DNA of 64,000 nt from Puccinia triticina (GCF_026914185.1 NC_070560.1:3401501-3465500); one strand, 5' to 3'; counted from the stretch's first letter, positions 1 to 12,716 are shown. Numbers and translations are program-made. The notes: a model not told the origin generated them from the letters alone.

Positions 1-655
1 GGAGAACATCGAATACATAGGTCAATGGGAGCGCCAATCCACGATGTGCAAGTGAAGAGTAACTCCGCTTGCTCATGTTTATCTGTTGTCAAAGAGCCGT
101 CATGACATGTCCCCTCGGGGGAGGGATGACCTGGGCTTTGGTTGTCTTGTGAATGTGAATGCCTTGAAGACGGTATCATCTGACGAGTCTTCGAGGAATT
201 GCCACTAGGCATTCCTCTTGAGGACCTTGATCGTGTCTCGGAAGTCAACATTCCATTGTCTGTAACATTTGGAGGCCTCAGCGCTCTAGGTCTGTATCAT
301 CCGCTGCTATTTCTAGTTTCCACCATAGGGCCAAGGGTGGGTTTGCACCACCATGAGCATATCGCGCTTGATGACTGGAACCCGGGGCCATCGAATGGAT
401 GAGTTTTGCAGGGATTGGATCATCTTTTTGCGGGATTTTTTTCACCCTTTCTCCGATAGCCAGGGGAGATTGACTGATTGTCCACATTCAGGGGTTTGCG
501 CTGATACTTTTCATTCAGCTCATCGCGACGCGTCCAGAGTGAGACTGTGACGTGGTATCAAGATCCTTTTGCTTCATACTCTACGTCATCAATATTGATG
601 AATTTCTTTCTAGTCCAGCTTCCAGCTCAAGCCATTCACAAACCTGTAACCGACT
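1..655. other. Upstream region, no recognised gene
   Basis: Only short open frames occur here, none with a recognisable domain. The last part is presumably the promoter and 5' leader of the GH31 gene that begins at 656. I see no clear TATA box or repeat. Confidence 0.5.
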
Positions 656-3600
656 ATGATATCATTTTCCGTCGCGGCTGCACTATGGTGGCTTTCGAAA
701 ATTCTCTCTGTCTCTGGAGCAGATAAATGCCCTTCTTACGTGCTATCGGAGCTCAACAAAACTGTGGATGGCTTCGACGCATTACTCATGTTGAATGGTT
801 CACCCTGCCATACTGATGACATTACATCGTTGAAATTAATTGTAACTTATGAAACAGGCGAGTCTTGCTATAATCTGCCACCACGTAAAAGTAAACTTAC
901 CCAAGGTGTATTATAAAACCCTTCAATTGTCCGGATCGACAAAAAACTTGGTTTCTTAGACGAAAATCTTCATGTTCGCATTGTGGACGCTGCCGCAAAG
1001 CGTTACGAGGTCCCAGCTCTTCTTTTCCCGCGCCCTATCCACACCGCAAGTGAGACTTCAAACAGTCATAAAAGCGCCCTGCTGTTTTCCTACGTTCCCT
1101 CGCCGTTTTCCTTTACTATCTCTCGTCGAAGCACCCGGGAAGTCTTGTTCTCAACAATCTCATACCCTCTCATTTACCGAAATAAACACATTCGGATTAC
1201 TACCCGGTTGTCTCCAAAGTCCAATATTTACGGCTTGGGAGAAAGCACCGACACGTTTCGGATCAACTTGGACAGAAATGGCACCAGGAGAACTATGTGG
1301 TCAGTGAATTCGCCTGATTGAGCGGTACTTCTAAGAGTATATCCTAACATGTTTTTTTGACCTGTTACTAGGGCACGGGATGCATATGGAACACAAAAGG
1401 GAACCAACTTATATGGGACACATCCTATATACTATGACCACAGATCTAGTGGAACACACGGCGTTTTCCTCTTGAGCTCGAATGGAATGGATATCACTTT
1501 AACAAAGAAATCAATACAATATGACATCATTGGTAGGAAATCAGCTGAATTATCACTCCAATACAACATCCAGCTGGACTGATATCCAGATTCTTGCATT
1601 CACGCGCCCTGAACTTGAAGGTGGTGTGCTGGACTTTTACTTTCTTGCGGGTCCCTCGCCGGTGAAGGTTGCTCAGCAATACTCTATGCTTGCTGGTTTG
1701 CCCGCTATGATACCTTACTGGTCATTGGGTTTCCAACAATGCAGATATGGATACTCAAGTAAATCTTCCCCATTTCATCACAGCGACTTCTCGCGATGAT
1801 TAAAGCTGAAGTGCTACTACTATCCATCAAAAGACTATCTCGAAGTGGCCGAAGTAATAGCTAATTATTCCAAAGCTGGAATTCCATTGGAGACGATGTA
1901 AATTTGATTGAACTGAGTCGAATATGTTATCCGAGTTTGTATGGATTGATTGAATCCGGTTCTTTGTTGTGCTTCCAAAAATTCAAACAGGTGGACCGAC
2001 ATCGACTATATGTACAAACGCCGTACTTTTACCCTCGATCAAGATTATTTCCCACTGGATCGGATGCAGGAGATTGTGAAATCGCTCCACAAAAATAACC
2101 AACGTTACGGCGAGTTTCTCCTAATGAGGAATGAAAACAATTAAGTGCAATTTCACTAATCAATTTCTCTCGGTGCCTGCTGGCTCCCTGCTTGATCCTT
2201 TCTTGTAGTTATGATGGTTGATCCAGCCATAGCTTACCAACCTGGAGACAAAGGTGTATTTGACCGAGGCATGGAGGCCGACGTGTTCTTGAAAGAGAAA
2301 GACGGAAAGGTGTTCCAAGGGGTGGTCTGGGCAGGTGAGCCGCATCGATGTGTCTCCAACAGTCCATCAATTCAATTTGGGTACTTAGTCTTCAAATTTC
2401 CGCGGTTATAGGTGTCAGCGTGTATCCCGATTGGTTTCATCCCAATGCCGAAGCCTTCTGGACCAATGAGATCCAGAGATTTTTTGATCCGACGAACGGT
2501 ATTGACATCGACGGAATTTGGTTAGATAGTGCGTTCAAACATGAGAAAGGAGGAAGATATAGGCTAATCTTTTTTGAATCTAGTGAATGAGCCCGCCAAT
2601 TGGGCATTACCTTGTGCCTACCCTTGCCACAAATCTCTGGCTCAGTCATCTGACAACCCACCGGCGCGCAAGAGTCCTCCTCCGGCGAAAAATGTACCTC
2701 TACCTCTCGGCAAGTTGCATAGCCGTCGCGGATTGGGCAACAACACCCAATACTATGAAGTACACAACGCTGCTGCAGAACTTGCTAAGGGCACCATCCG
2801 CACGGACTTAGTTCATTACAACGGATTAACCGAGTAAGTGCGAAAATAATCTATCACTAAGAGAAAACAATAGCCACAAGACTGAACAAATGGATCTTCA
2901 ACTTCAGATATGATGTCCACAACCTCTATGGTACTCATATGTCTTGGATCACTCGCAAAGCAATGTTGCGTCGACGAAGCAAGGTACGACCTCAAGTAGT
3001 CACCCGGTCCACCTTTGCTGGAGCAGGAGCATATGGTAAGTCTGACAATCAAACTATAGACGTTATGTGGTTATGAACTGTCTAGTTCATGGATTTGTTG
3101 GGCTCTCTCTAGTTGCGCATTGGACTGGCGATAATCTCTCCGATTGGCCGCACTACCTATCTTCAATCACCGAAATCATGTCATTTGCTGCGCTTTTTCA
3201 AGTCCCTCTGGTAGGTGCGGACGTATGTGGCTTTGGTTATAATACCAACGAAGAACTCTGTGCGAGATGGGCTTCGTTGGGGGCCTTTTATCCATTTTAT
3301 CGGTGTGTCTGAATTGATCAAGTCCAAATTTGAGTGCTAAGGAATGTTGAACTGCTTTCTCTTTTTTTTACACTTTCGTTTAATATCAGAAATCATAATA
3401 TGCTTGGTATGGCCAGTCAGGAATTTTACCGCTGGAATTCGGTAGCCCGCTCTGCTAGGAATGCTATCAAGATCCGATACAGCCTATTGGATTATTTTTA
3501 CACCCACATGAGAAGACAGAGCTTAACTGGTGAACCTGCTTTGAAACCCCTTTGGTTTGCATACCCCCATGACCCTTTAACATTTGGAATCGATAAACAG

Positions 3601-4455
3601 TTCTTCTTCGGTGATTCTATTGTTAGTCGTATTAGCACCATTGAACAGCACCAATCAGAAATTATTCAGACTAATTTATTTTTGATTCCCTTAGTTGATC
3701 TCCCCAGTTACTACGCCAAGATCCAAAACAGTCAAGGCGTATTTCCCGGAGTCTAAAGTAAGGACCATGTCATCAAACTAATCAACTTTTGATTCTTGCT
3801 AGATACTGATTGCAAATATTCTTCAAATAATCAGTATGTGGAATTTTCCAGCAGGAAAACCCTAGGAGCTTCGGGAAATGTACAATTGAAAAACATCCAG
3901 ATTGATCAAATACCCATACACATCAAGCCAGGCTCAATATTATCGATCCGGAAAGTGGCTACAAATCAAACACTTGCAATGACAACAACTGAGGTTAGGA
4001 AGAAAAGCTTTGAGGTCAGTCTGACTCTAAGTAAGCCTTCTTTTTGTAAAGACCCAATTTGAACTCTTATTCAAACTCCTGGGCTCGCCTAGATTCTTGT
4101 GGTACCAGGAAGTTCAGGATTTGCCAAAGGATCACTCTATTTGGACGATGGAGAATCACTGGAACCTGTGGCACAGGAAACTGCTGATTTAGAATTCATC
4201 TACCATCAGCACGTCTTGCACATTTCAGGCTGGCTGGGTACCGGTTTAAAAGATATAAGCACATCTGTCAGCCAATGGACATTCTTGGACGTCTCTAATG
4301 TTAGAAAAGTCAAGGGTATGCGTGTTGTACATAGTCCTCCACTCAAATCTGGTTCCCAACTATTACCTGTGCATGTTGATGTAAAGACCAGATCGGTCTC
4401 TGCACAAGGGAATTGGAAGCTCACTCCTGGAATGAAGATTTCTTTGATTTACTGA
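656..4455 (+). CDS. Secreted GH31 alpha-glucosidase, 15 exons
   Basis: A glycoside hydrolase family 31 enzyme, probably an extracellular alpha-glucosidase that releases glucose from maltose-type substrates or sucrose-derived oligosaccharides. I placed exons at 656-884, 960-1299, 1372-1532, 1621-1758, 1834-1897, 1991-2109, 2209-2334, 2412-2528, 2584-2833, 2908-3035, 3113-3302, 3390-3621, 3695-3757, 3835-4014 and 4093-4455. They total 2700 nt, one open frame of 899 aa, the usual size for fungal GH31. Residues 1-22 form a hydrophobic signal peptide. The nucleophile motif GIWLDMNEPAN is rebuilt across intron 8 (Asp about 431) and the acid/base motif HWTGDN across intron 10 (Asp about 564). All introns are GT-AG except intron 6 (2110-2208), which starts GC. 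There is no internal stop, so the gene looks functional. Substrate preference cannot be told from sequence. Confidence 0.93.
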
Positions 4456-5480
4456 AGCTCTGCTTGTCTTCTAGTAAATAAATTTGTGTAATGTTAGCTG
4501 GTGAATAATTAGAAATTCTCAAATGCATGCCCAATAAATGAATGTAGCCAATTTAATCAATATTTATATGATCAACTAGTGCTACACTACTGCAAATCAT
4601 TGCTTATCTAGTCTAATCACTAATATGGAAGCAGGCTAACAATCCTTTCTGACAATTGCACTGCTCTGATGATTGCAAATACTGGTCCCTCACGGGATCT
4701 GTCAATCCTCCAAGTGCCCCAAGCTTCCCCTGATCCTTGAGTGTCCACATTTCCCTCTCCTTGGATATGCTCCCCCTGATCCTTGAGTGTTCACATTCCC
4801 CTCTCCTTGGATATTCCTCAATGTATAAACACCCCCTCATGGACTGCTTATCCCTCAGCTGGACTAACTGGAAACAATGGAGAAAAAGCCTATTAACTAC
4901 CTGCAGGTTAGCCAGTGGGACATGTATAACTGGGAAAGATAAATGCCTGCAACTTTTGAGACTTGCATGTCTAAATTCTGGCTGTGTCATATTCCAATAT
5001 GAGTCCTTACACAGAAACCTATTTATGCACCTTGCACAGACTAAGATGTTGATTTTGGGGCTGCACTAGGGCAAGAGTGGAACAGATATTGTGCCTCTAC
5101 AGCCTCTCATTCAAACGCACAAAGTGCCAGAGAGGCTTGTACCCATGCAGACTTGCATGTCACAGTTAGATTTGTTTGGCGGGTTTTCTCTCTAAAAGCC
5201 ACAAAAAATACAGCTTCCAATTTTGGATAAAAAGATAAGGTGGGGTATCCCCAAGATGTGGGTCTTGATCCACCTCATGTAGAAACCCAATTTTTTGCAA
5301 GAAATAACTCAAATTCAGAGTTTTTATTTTTGTTCAGATATGTCCATTTCTGATGTGATCCTTGCAGGTTGGGCCCACTTTCCCAAACCAGTATCAAATC
5401 AAAAAAAAATCAGAACAAAATTGATCAGTGAGAGACACTGATTACAAGCAGAAGAATTCACCGCCAAGGGTTGATTGATA
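4456..5480. other. Intergenic, 3' of GH31
   Basis: The region is AT-rich next to the GH31 stop. AATAAA-like words near 4476-4482 and 4532 could serve 3' end formation. No gene is recognised. It contains the short tandem duplication listed separately. Confidence 0.45.
4727..4818. repeat. 46-bp tandem duplication
   Basis: Two adjacent copies of a unit starting CCCCTGATCCTTGAGTGT and ending CTCTCCTTGGATAT repeat with a period of 46 bp and few mismatches. Confidence 0.85.
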
Positions 5481-5855
5481 TATGGTGTTGCAAGCGCATC
5501 TCGGCACATACCCAACTCCCGCTTGGCCGAGTGCCTCTGGAGGTTGGGTATGTGCCCAGCGGGCTTGATTGGGCAGCTTGCGCGGGGGGCAGAGCTTGGC
5601 ACACAGCCAAGTCCCGCTTGGCCGAGATCAAGCTCTGGGCCAATGGCAACACACCGGTCATGAGACACCAGCCCTTGTCTCTGCCTCAAAAGGCAAGAAC
5701 AACGTGCCCTCAAGGAGGGGAAACGTTCTCCCTTCTCAACATTGCACATTGGACATTGACAAGAGAGCTTTGCCTTCTCGATGGTTGGTCTGTAGGCTGG
5801 TCATTGGGGAGGAAAGACTCCCTTTGTGGTGGGCAATACTTGTATTGATCATCAA
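5481..5855. repeat. Left half of an interrupted inverted repeat
   Basis: Words such as CCCGCTTGGCCGAG recur here. The stretch about 5770-5820 (TCGATGGTTGGTCTGTAGGC) matches the reverse complement of 12735-12770 on the other side of copia-A. The two flanks therefore formed a diverged inverted repeat before copia-A inserted. The GATGGtcGGTC / GACCggCCATC words resemble the palindromic units of the foldback element at 29418-30747. Confidence 0.6.
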
Positions 5856-5860
5856 GAAGG

Positions 5861-6669
5861 TGTGAGAATATAAGCCAGGGTGAACGGCCACAATCTCATA
5901 AATTGAGACTGTGGCCGGGATCTATCTCAGCTGCGGAAACTGGTAAGCAAAGCAAACCACTTCCGCAGTCCAAAGTTTGAGTTCTGCGGAGTCGTAAAAC
6001 TGACACATCACATTGATGCATGCAGTTCCGACTCCAACAAGAAACAAACTCAGGCGCGTGGAAAACCCCAGCCCCCAGACACTCAAAGCTAGAATATTGG
6101 CAACCACCAAAGGTGAGCAGCCAGTAATCTTAAAGCACTTTGAAGTAATCAGACAAGAGCTAATTCTTCAATCAAGTTTTAGCACAGCAGCTTGTCAAGA
6201 ACAACCACAACCAAACCAATCCCTCCCAACAAGAAGGGGAAACACTTGGTAAGCAGGCTACACCAAGCAAAGAACTTAAGGCCAAGAAACTGACGAGTAG
6301 CACGATTGCGCTATAGACAACATCAAAGAATTCCTCAGGCGCATCACTGAACCTAAACCACGTGGATCCTAAGGACCATAGGATCAACAAGCGTAAGCGC
6401 TTGCAAACAACACCAGAAAAAGAAAGAGATAAAGCAGAGAACTAACGGGACATGCTGTCTTTCAGGGTAAACTCACTCAACCCAAAGAAAAACTCCAGAC
6501 TCCTTCCTACTCTCTCTTCTCTCAGCCTTAAGTAGAGCGCGGCCAGCAGCCTGCTCTTAGGTAAATCAATAAATAGTTTCTTTATCTATTTGTTGTTACT
6601 TTACAGTTATACTAGCTACAGAACCATACTAAAGTAATGAAAATACTCTTAGTGTTCTGAACTCTTTCA
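5861..6669 (+). repeat. Copia-A 5' LTR
   Basis: An 809-bp repeat with TG...CA ends, matching 11908-12716 with few differences. It should contain the element's promoter and polyadenylation signals. Confidence 0.93.
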
Positions 6670-6756
6670 GATTTACAGTCCCAAGTCTTGACGCTTTGTC
6701 ATTATGACCAAACCGACTCCTCAAAACCCTCACAAGAATAGGAGCAGGACTGCAGC

Positions 6757-8514
6757 ATGGCCAAATCCAAAGATGGATCAAGCAATTCTAGCATCGGCGG
6801 AAAACCCACAATGAAGGTGCCAAAGTTCTCAGGCGAAAACTTCGAGATCTGGGAAAAGAAGATAAGGATGGTACTCGCGGAATTCAACCTAGAACACTTC
6901 ATAGACAATCCTCCGTTGCCAGACATGACCCAAAGGACAAAAGCTAAAGCTCAGAAAGCCGCAAATCTTATATGCGAAAACCTCACCGACGGCGTCTTTA
7001 ACACCATCGTCAAGAAAGACAACTCAAAGAACCCGTATGAGCTTCGGCAAATGTTCAAGTCTGTCTACGCTTCAGACTTGATGCTCGCAAGCTACGAAGT
7101 GAGGGCCAAGTGGGAGGACATGCAATTCAATGACAACATGGCCTCTTGCATTGCTGGAATCAACGCTGAAACAAATACAATACATGGAGTGTATCTGGTA
7201 AACGTTTTTCATTGAAGATGGAGACCTACATGTCCTATTTTTTGTTTTCAGCCATCATATACATAATAATGGCTAAAAACAAAAAATAGGACATGCAGGT
7301 CTGCATCTTCAATGAAAAACGTTTACCAGATACACTCCATGTATTGTATTTGTTTCAGCGTTACTAGAATTGAGGAATGTCTGGCTAAATTTGAATCCTT
7401 GGCGATGATAGTTCCAGACTTCGTGATATGTTGCAGCATTATTAGTCGAATCACAAAGAAGCGACCTTACCTCATGCAGAGCTTGTTCAGAGACCTTAAC
7501 TCACTGGGAAAACCAAAGTTTGTGATTAACCGGCTACGCAAAGTTGGGCGCTTTGAAAGATCAAACAAACGCAAAGCACCTGAACCAACTTCTTCCAACG
7601 GAACGTCGACAGCACTAGCAGCTCAGATTTCTAATAAAAAGAAGAAGCCATACAATCCTATTTGGTGCTCAGACGGCAAACACAATCCGGCCTCCAATCA
7701 TACCGCTGAAGACTGTTGGACACTCCACACTTCTAAGTTTCAAGAAGCAATGGAGAAGCACAAGGCACAGAAAAACAATAGTGCATTGTATCTGACGACA
7801 GCGCAGGAACAAGTCCCCGCACCTGACAACAACATCTGTCCGTTGTTTAGCTATCTCTCAAACGCAAGCACCTCGCAGCATCAGACGACAATTCTGGATT
7901 CAGGCGCTAGTAACCATATGCTTACTACGCTGGGTTATTTCAAGCAAACGCACCCTGTCAACATAGACATAGTGACGGGCAGCGGCCCGGGCGGTCTAGC
8001 TGCAACAGCTCGCAGTGACACTGTTCTTCCTCTCGCCAACGGCGGCTCACTCACGCTCATCAACGCGTTGTTTGTTCCCAAGCTAACAATAAATCTAGTG
8101 TCATTTGTCCAACTACTGAAGACCAAGGCAATCATACAGCAAGGGAGCAACGGATTCGCAGTCAAGATTGACAACAGACAACCCTTTGCAGTTGACCTCT
8201 CCAACAACCTCCTTGAAATCAAAGGCGTATTGGATCCAGAACGCCTCATAGTCAGTCTTCATACCAAAACGGCCAACACGCTGTCCGAATTTGTGAAATG
8301 GCATAACTGTCTTCATGCATGCGCATCAAGAATAGCCACGGCGCTACCAACACCCTTTGACTGCACCAAGACCCACGCTTGCACGGCATGCCTGCAAGGA
8401 AAGGCTACACACCAGCCGTGCAACAGTCACTTTAAACCTGCAGTGGCACCGCTTGAAGTCATACACGGTGATATGGTTGGCCCAATCTCCCCGGCAACAA
8501 ACGGAAACGCTTGA
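6757..8514 (+). pseudogene. Copia-A gag and protease region
   Basis: The frame opens at ATG 6757 with a copia gag (motif KVPKFSGENFEIWEKK). It is interrupted at 7161 by a palindromic insert and resumes at about 7371 (GIEECLAKF in the sister copy). A C/H cluster around YNPIWCSDGKHNP and AEDCW follows at about 7650-7730, and an aspartic protease active site DSGASNHM lies near 7900. The GAG-pre-integrase part with a CTACLQGK zinc-site remnant closes the segment. A TGA at 8513-8515 replaces the Arg of GARYFLTLVDQ in copia-B. Confidence 0.88.
7161..7366. mobile_element. Palindromic MITE inside copia-A gag
   Basis: A near-perfect inverted repeat of about 90 bp per arm, ends AACGCTGAAACAAATAC / GTATTTGTTTCAGCGTT, with a short loop near 7250-7265. 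It splits gag between 'AG' and 'IEECLAKF' and is flanked by GAAT (7157-7160 and 7367-7370). It has no coding capacity. Confidence 0.85.
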
Positions 8515-9730
8515 TACTTCCTTACGCTAGTCGACCAACACACAGGCTATATCCACTCTGTCTTACTCAAGGAAAAGAGCCAGGCAGTCGTTGCAATCAA
8601 AGACTTTTGAAAGCTGTTCAAAAAACAAACTGGCCATACCATGAAAAAACTCGTAACCAATGGCGGAGGCGAGTTCTGCAACAGGTCACTCGGTGCGCTC
8701 CTGCAGGAGGCTGGAATCACTCACAATGTAGCACCTCCATACACCCCGCAAAACAATGGTCTGGCTGAACGCGCAAACCAGACGCTCATAGAGATGACAT
8801 GTTGTATGCTCATGCAGTCGAACCTAGCGCTGGAGTGGTGGGGTGAGGCAGTCCGGACGGCAACAGTGACGACTAACTGCCTCCCGTCTCTGTTGAAGAG
8901 CAAAAAGAGCCCGGTTGAACTTATGTCCAAAACGCCGCCTAACATGATTTTTTTCCGTCCATTCGGCTGCTGAGTGTGGGTAGTCAAACCCAAGCAACAC
9001 TGCCAAGAGAAATTCGGACCAATCTCGTTGGAAGGTGTGCTGGTTGGTTATTAAACTGACTACTTGTCCTACACAATCTGCAAACTGGAGGACAAACCAC
9101 TCATCACGGCAAAACATGCTCACTTTGATGAGAGCAATTTCCCAATCTGCGGCTCCCTTCAAAGGAATGCACTCCCCAGCACTAGCAACAGTCTTCCGAA
9201 TTTCTCAGCGGAACCTGACCTAACTTTTGAAGAAGAAGACACCCTTCCAGACGTGCAACCCGCTATTGATGACTCGGAAAGCAAGGAAGAAGAACAGCAA
9301 GAGATGCAGAGCATCCTTCACCAGCTCAAGGAGGCAAAAGAGGCAGCGCACACGGACTCCTCCAACCCTGACCCAGATGTCCAACCGGCAACGGATCAGT
9401 CAAAACTAATCATAGGAGCAATTGATGAACACAGAATCATTGAAGGCAAGCAACGCAGAAAGCAAGCGTACACGGCTACTATATCAATAGAACCAAAAAC
9501 ACACAAGCAGGCCATGGCCTGCGCTGAAAGTCGACAATGGATGGAAGCTGAGGCAAAGGAAGTGGACAACATGAACAAACACAAGGTTTGGATTTTCCGC
9601 CCCAGGGTGGAGAGTGACGACCAATACCAGCAACCTGGGCATATCAAAAGAAAATCGGATCTGAGAATCAAGTTGTGGAGTTCAAGGCGCGAATATGCGC
9701 GCAAGGCTTCAAGCAGACTCACGGGCTGAA
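8515..9730 (+). pseudogene. Copia-A integrase to RT linker
   Basis: An integrase core is readable: LTLVDQHTGYIH (first Asp), TNGGGEFCN, APPYTPQNNGLAERAN, then the copia block PVELMSKTPPN...FGC. Stops at 8608-8610 and 8971-8973 are TGA at positions that are Arg in copia-B (TFRSLYKK and FGCRVWVVKP). A third stop (TAA) lies at about 9052. An acidic linker follows from about 9180 to 9400, then the start of the reverse transcriptase domain. Confidence 0.85.
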
Positions 9731-10448
9731 TTTTGAAGCAAAGTACGCCCCGACTGGCAAGCCAGCTTCCCTTTGATTTCTCCTCTTGTTTGCTGTCAAT
9801 AACGGCCTTAAGATAAACCAACTTGACATCAGGAGCGCTTTCCTAACGTTTCCTCTTGAAGACAAGGTAACACTTCTGCCTCCACCTGGGCTTGAGTGCC
9901 CACCAAACTCGGCCACCAAACTCGGTACTCAAACTAAAGAAGGCTATATACAGCCTCTGCCAGGCACCACTAGTCTGGTACAAACATCTCTCAAACTACT
10001 TGTTCATGCTTGGCTTCAAAGCAGCTATCTCTGATCCATGCGTCTTCTGGCGACTCAAGGAGGCGAACAAGCCGGCCACCTGGATCTTCGCGCATGTGGA
10101 TGACCTGGTGATTATCAGTAGGCAACCAGAAGCACTCAAAAGTGACATGGAGAAGGAAATTGAGATCAAGTACATGGGAGATGCTGAATTTCTTCTAGGA
10201 ATGAACATAGACCAATTCCATGAGGGTCTGCAAATAAATCAAACTCAGTACATCAACAGGAACCTACAGGAGTTTGCTCTCCAGGACCTACATCCAGCAT
10301 CTAGTCCGCTGAATCCTCTTGAATACCTCAAGAAAGCTTTACCAAGTGAAATACAAGCATTTGCGGACACCGGCGTAAGCTACAGGGCGCTAGTGGGATC
10401 CCTAAACTATCTGAGTATCCTCACCAGGCCTGACATAGCTTACGCGGT
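9731..10448 (+). pseudogene. Copia-A reverse transcriptase
   Basis: RT motifs are visible, including LDIRSAFLTFPLEDKVTLLP and the catalytic block FAHVDDLVIIS near 10090-10120. The frame shifts near 9890-9950. The domain is cut at 10448, after DIAYAV, by an 805-bp insertion; copia-B continues DIAYAVSTLLQYLE at the same point. Confidence 0.85.
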
Positions 10449-11253
10449 GTGGTATATAAAATCGGAAAAATCAAAAGTTTTTCTTTCATTTGCGTAATTA
10501 GTCATAGAATGCCTCACGGTACGACCATATGGACCCCAGAAATGGAATCTACGGCCAAATTACCCCCTAGTCCCCACTGGAAGCGTAACCAGAGCCCCAC
10601 TACACTGGAAGTTAGCCCTTTGGACAACCTGCAGCATCCCATCAAACCCCTGTCACGCATCTCAAGTCACCTTTCCCTCACTATACACATACACACCCAT
10701 ATGTTCCCTGCTACACTCTAGCTCCACTGCATATATTAGTTTGTATTTGTTTGCCATCCGCATTACATCATGTAGCACTGCCCCTGCGGCTGTGCCCTGC
10801 AACCCCATTGTTCCCCGCCTCATTTATGCACCTCCTTGCATAAATTAAGCACAGCCTCACTCATGCACGCACCCCTTGCATAAATTGTACACAGCCACTC
10901 CTGTATTTGCACAGCCCCCCTGAAGCAAAAATCCCTCACATTTGTCTATATAAGGAGCTCTCCCCCCCCCCCATTTTTGTTCCTCAGTCTATTACGGATC
11001 AGTGATTTACTCACCACCTATACTCATAACACTTACAACTTACTACTACACTCATAACAACCCTTGCATAGCAATACAACCTTATACTGTGTCTCGAACA
11101 AACTCATCTTGAGCATACCACTCCTATCACCTTATTAAAACTTGCCAAGCGGAGCTTGGTGGGTCTTGTAGCTGGTAGTATAAAAGGGCAGAGCTTGCAA
11201 CTCCTTCATACCCTTCTCCATTCAGCAAAAGGGTTTCACAACCACTTTTGAGT
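10449..11253. mobile_element. 805-bp insertion splitting RT and RNase H
   Basis: Foreign non-coding DNA lies between DIAYAV and SSLLQYLE of copia-A. It has a TATA-like CTATATAAGGAGC at about 10945-10957, a C-run and CT-rich stretches, which look like an LTR. The flanks are similar but not identical (CTTACGCGGT at 10439-10448, CTTACGGCAGT at 11254-11264). I could not find TG...CA ends with a clean 5-bp duplication, so its class is unresolved. Confidence 0.6.
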
Positions 11254-11264
11254 CTTACGGCAGT

Positions 11265-11895
11265 AAGCTCTCTGTTGCAATACTTGGAGAACCCGGGTAT
11301 CCACCACTACCACGCTGCGGTTCAGGTGTTCCGCTATCTGAAAGGCACCAAAGACATTGGACTCACCTACATCAAACAGCAAGGCGCAAAAGTCCAAGCC
11401 TTTGTGGACTTGGACTGGGGCAACTGCCCTGACACTAGGAGATTGACTACTGGCTTTGTGGTCCTATCCGGCAAACACCTAATCAACTGGAAGTCATCAA
11501 AACAGACCACGGTGTCGCTATTGACTACGGAGGCCGAGTACAAGGCATTCTCAGACCTTGGCCGCGACCTAGCCTGGATTGCAAATCTAGCCAATGAAAC
11601 TTTCATATTTCCTGGGTTGAAAAGCATCAAAGTACACATAGACAATAGAGGCGCCATTGACCTCGCCAAGAGCAAAACTTTGCAGAACAGCTTCAGAACA
11701 AAGCACATGTTGATACACTTACACTTCGTGCGTGAACTCATTGCTGTACGATTGATCCTTGTGGAATATGTCAAAACAACTGAAAACGCGGCCAACTTTC
11801 TCACCAAACCGCTAGGAAGGACAGTCATTTGCAAGTCACTCGCAAGCCTGGCCGTCATACTAATTCCAGGGTCTGCTTTGTATCTCGCAACTTGA
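11265..11895 (+). pseudogene. Copia-A RNase H domain
   Basis: The frame resumes as SLLQYLENPGIHHYHA and continues through the copia RNase H blocks: FVDLDWGNCPDTRR, LTTEAEYKAF, VHIDNRGAIDLAKS and TENAANFLTKPLG. It ends just before the 3' LTR. The element's ordinary GxxD/AEYxA RNase H landmarks are present, with the catalytic 'DSD' written as DLD. Confidence 0.85.
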
Positions 11896-11907
11896 AGCAC
11901 AGGAGGC

Positions 11908-12716
11908 TGTGAGAATATAAGCCAAGGTGAACAACTGCAATCTCATAAATTGAGACTGTGGCCGGGATCTATCTCAGCTGCAGAAACTGGTAAGCAAAGC
12001 GAACCATTTCGGCAGTCCAAAGTTTGAGTTCTGCGGAGTTGTAAAACTGACACATCACAATGATGCATGCAGGTTCGACTCCAACAAGAAAAAAACTCAT
12101 GCGCGTGGAAAACCCCAGCCCCCAGACACTCAAAGCTAGAATATCGGCAACCACCAAAGGTGAGCAGCCGGTAATCTTAAAGCACTTTGAAGTCATCAGA
12201 CAAGAGCTAATTCTTCAATCAAGTTTTAGCACAGCAGCTTGTCAAGAACAACCACAACCAAACCAATCCCTCTCAACAAGAAGGGGAAACACTTGGTAAG
12301 CAGGCTACACCAAGCAAAGAACTTAAGGCCAAGAAACTGACGAGTAGCACGATTGCGCTATAGACAACATCAAAGAATTCCTCAGGCGCATCACTGAACC
12401 TAAACCACGTGGATCCTAAGGACCATAGGATCAACAAGCGTAAGCGCTTGCAAACAACACCAGAAAAAGAAAGAGATAAAGCAGAGAACTAACGGGACAT
12501 GCTGTCTTTCAGGGTAAACTCACTCAACCCAAAGAAAAACTCCAGACTCCTTCCTACTCTCTCTTCTCTCAGCCTTAAGTAGAGCGCGGCCAGCAGCCTG
12601 CTCTTAGGTAAATCAATAAATAGTTTCTTTATCTATTTGTTGTTACTTTACAGTTATACTAGCTACAGAACCATACTAAAGTAATGAAAATACTCTTAGT
12701 CTTCTGAGCTCTTTCA
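11908..12716 (+). repeat. Copia-A 3' LTR
   Basis: An 809-bp partner of 5861-6669, followed directly by the GAAGG target duplication. Confidence 0.93.

Larger units (their letters stand above)
5861..12716 (+). mobile_element. Copia-A: Ty1/copia LTR retrotransposon, decayed
   Basis: Two LTRs of 809 bp each (5861-6669 and 11908-12716) begin TGTGAGAATA and end TTTCA. They are flanked by a perfect 5-bp target duplication GAAGG (5856-5860 and 12717-12721). Inside, in order, are gag, protease, integrase, reverse transcriptase and RNase H, the Ty1/copia order. The coding region is broken by several stops, a palindromic insert (7161-7366) and an 805-bp insert (10449-11253), so the copy is non-autonomous. 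Near-identical LTRs indicate a fairly recent insertion. It is the same protein family as copia-B. Confidence 0.95.

Noticed and set aside
199..550. Short open frames upstream of GH31 as a gene
   Set aside because: No domain, no splice partner, and composition like random sequence.
851..960. Apparent frameshift near the N-terminus of GH31
   Set aside because: A GT-AG intron at 885-959 joins PPH to [10 protein letters not shown] in frame, so no frameshift is needed.
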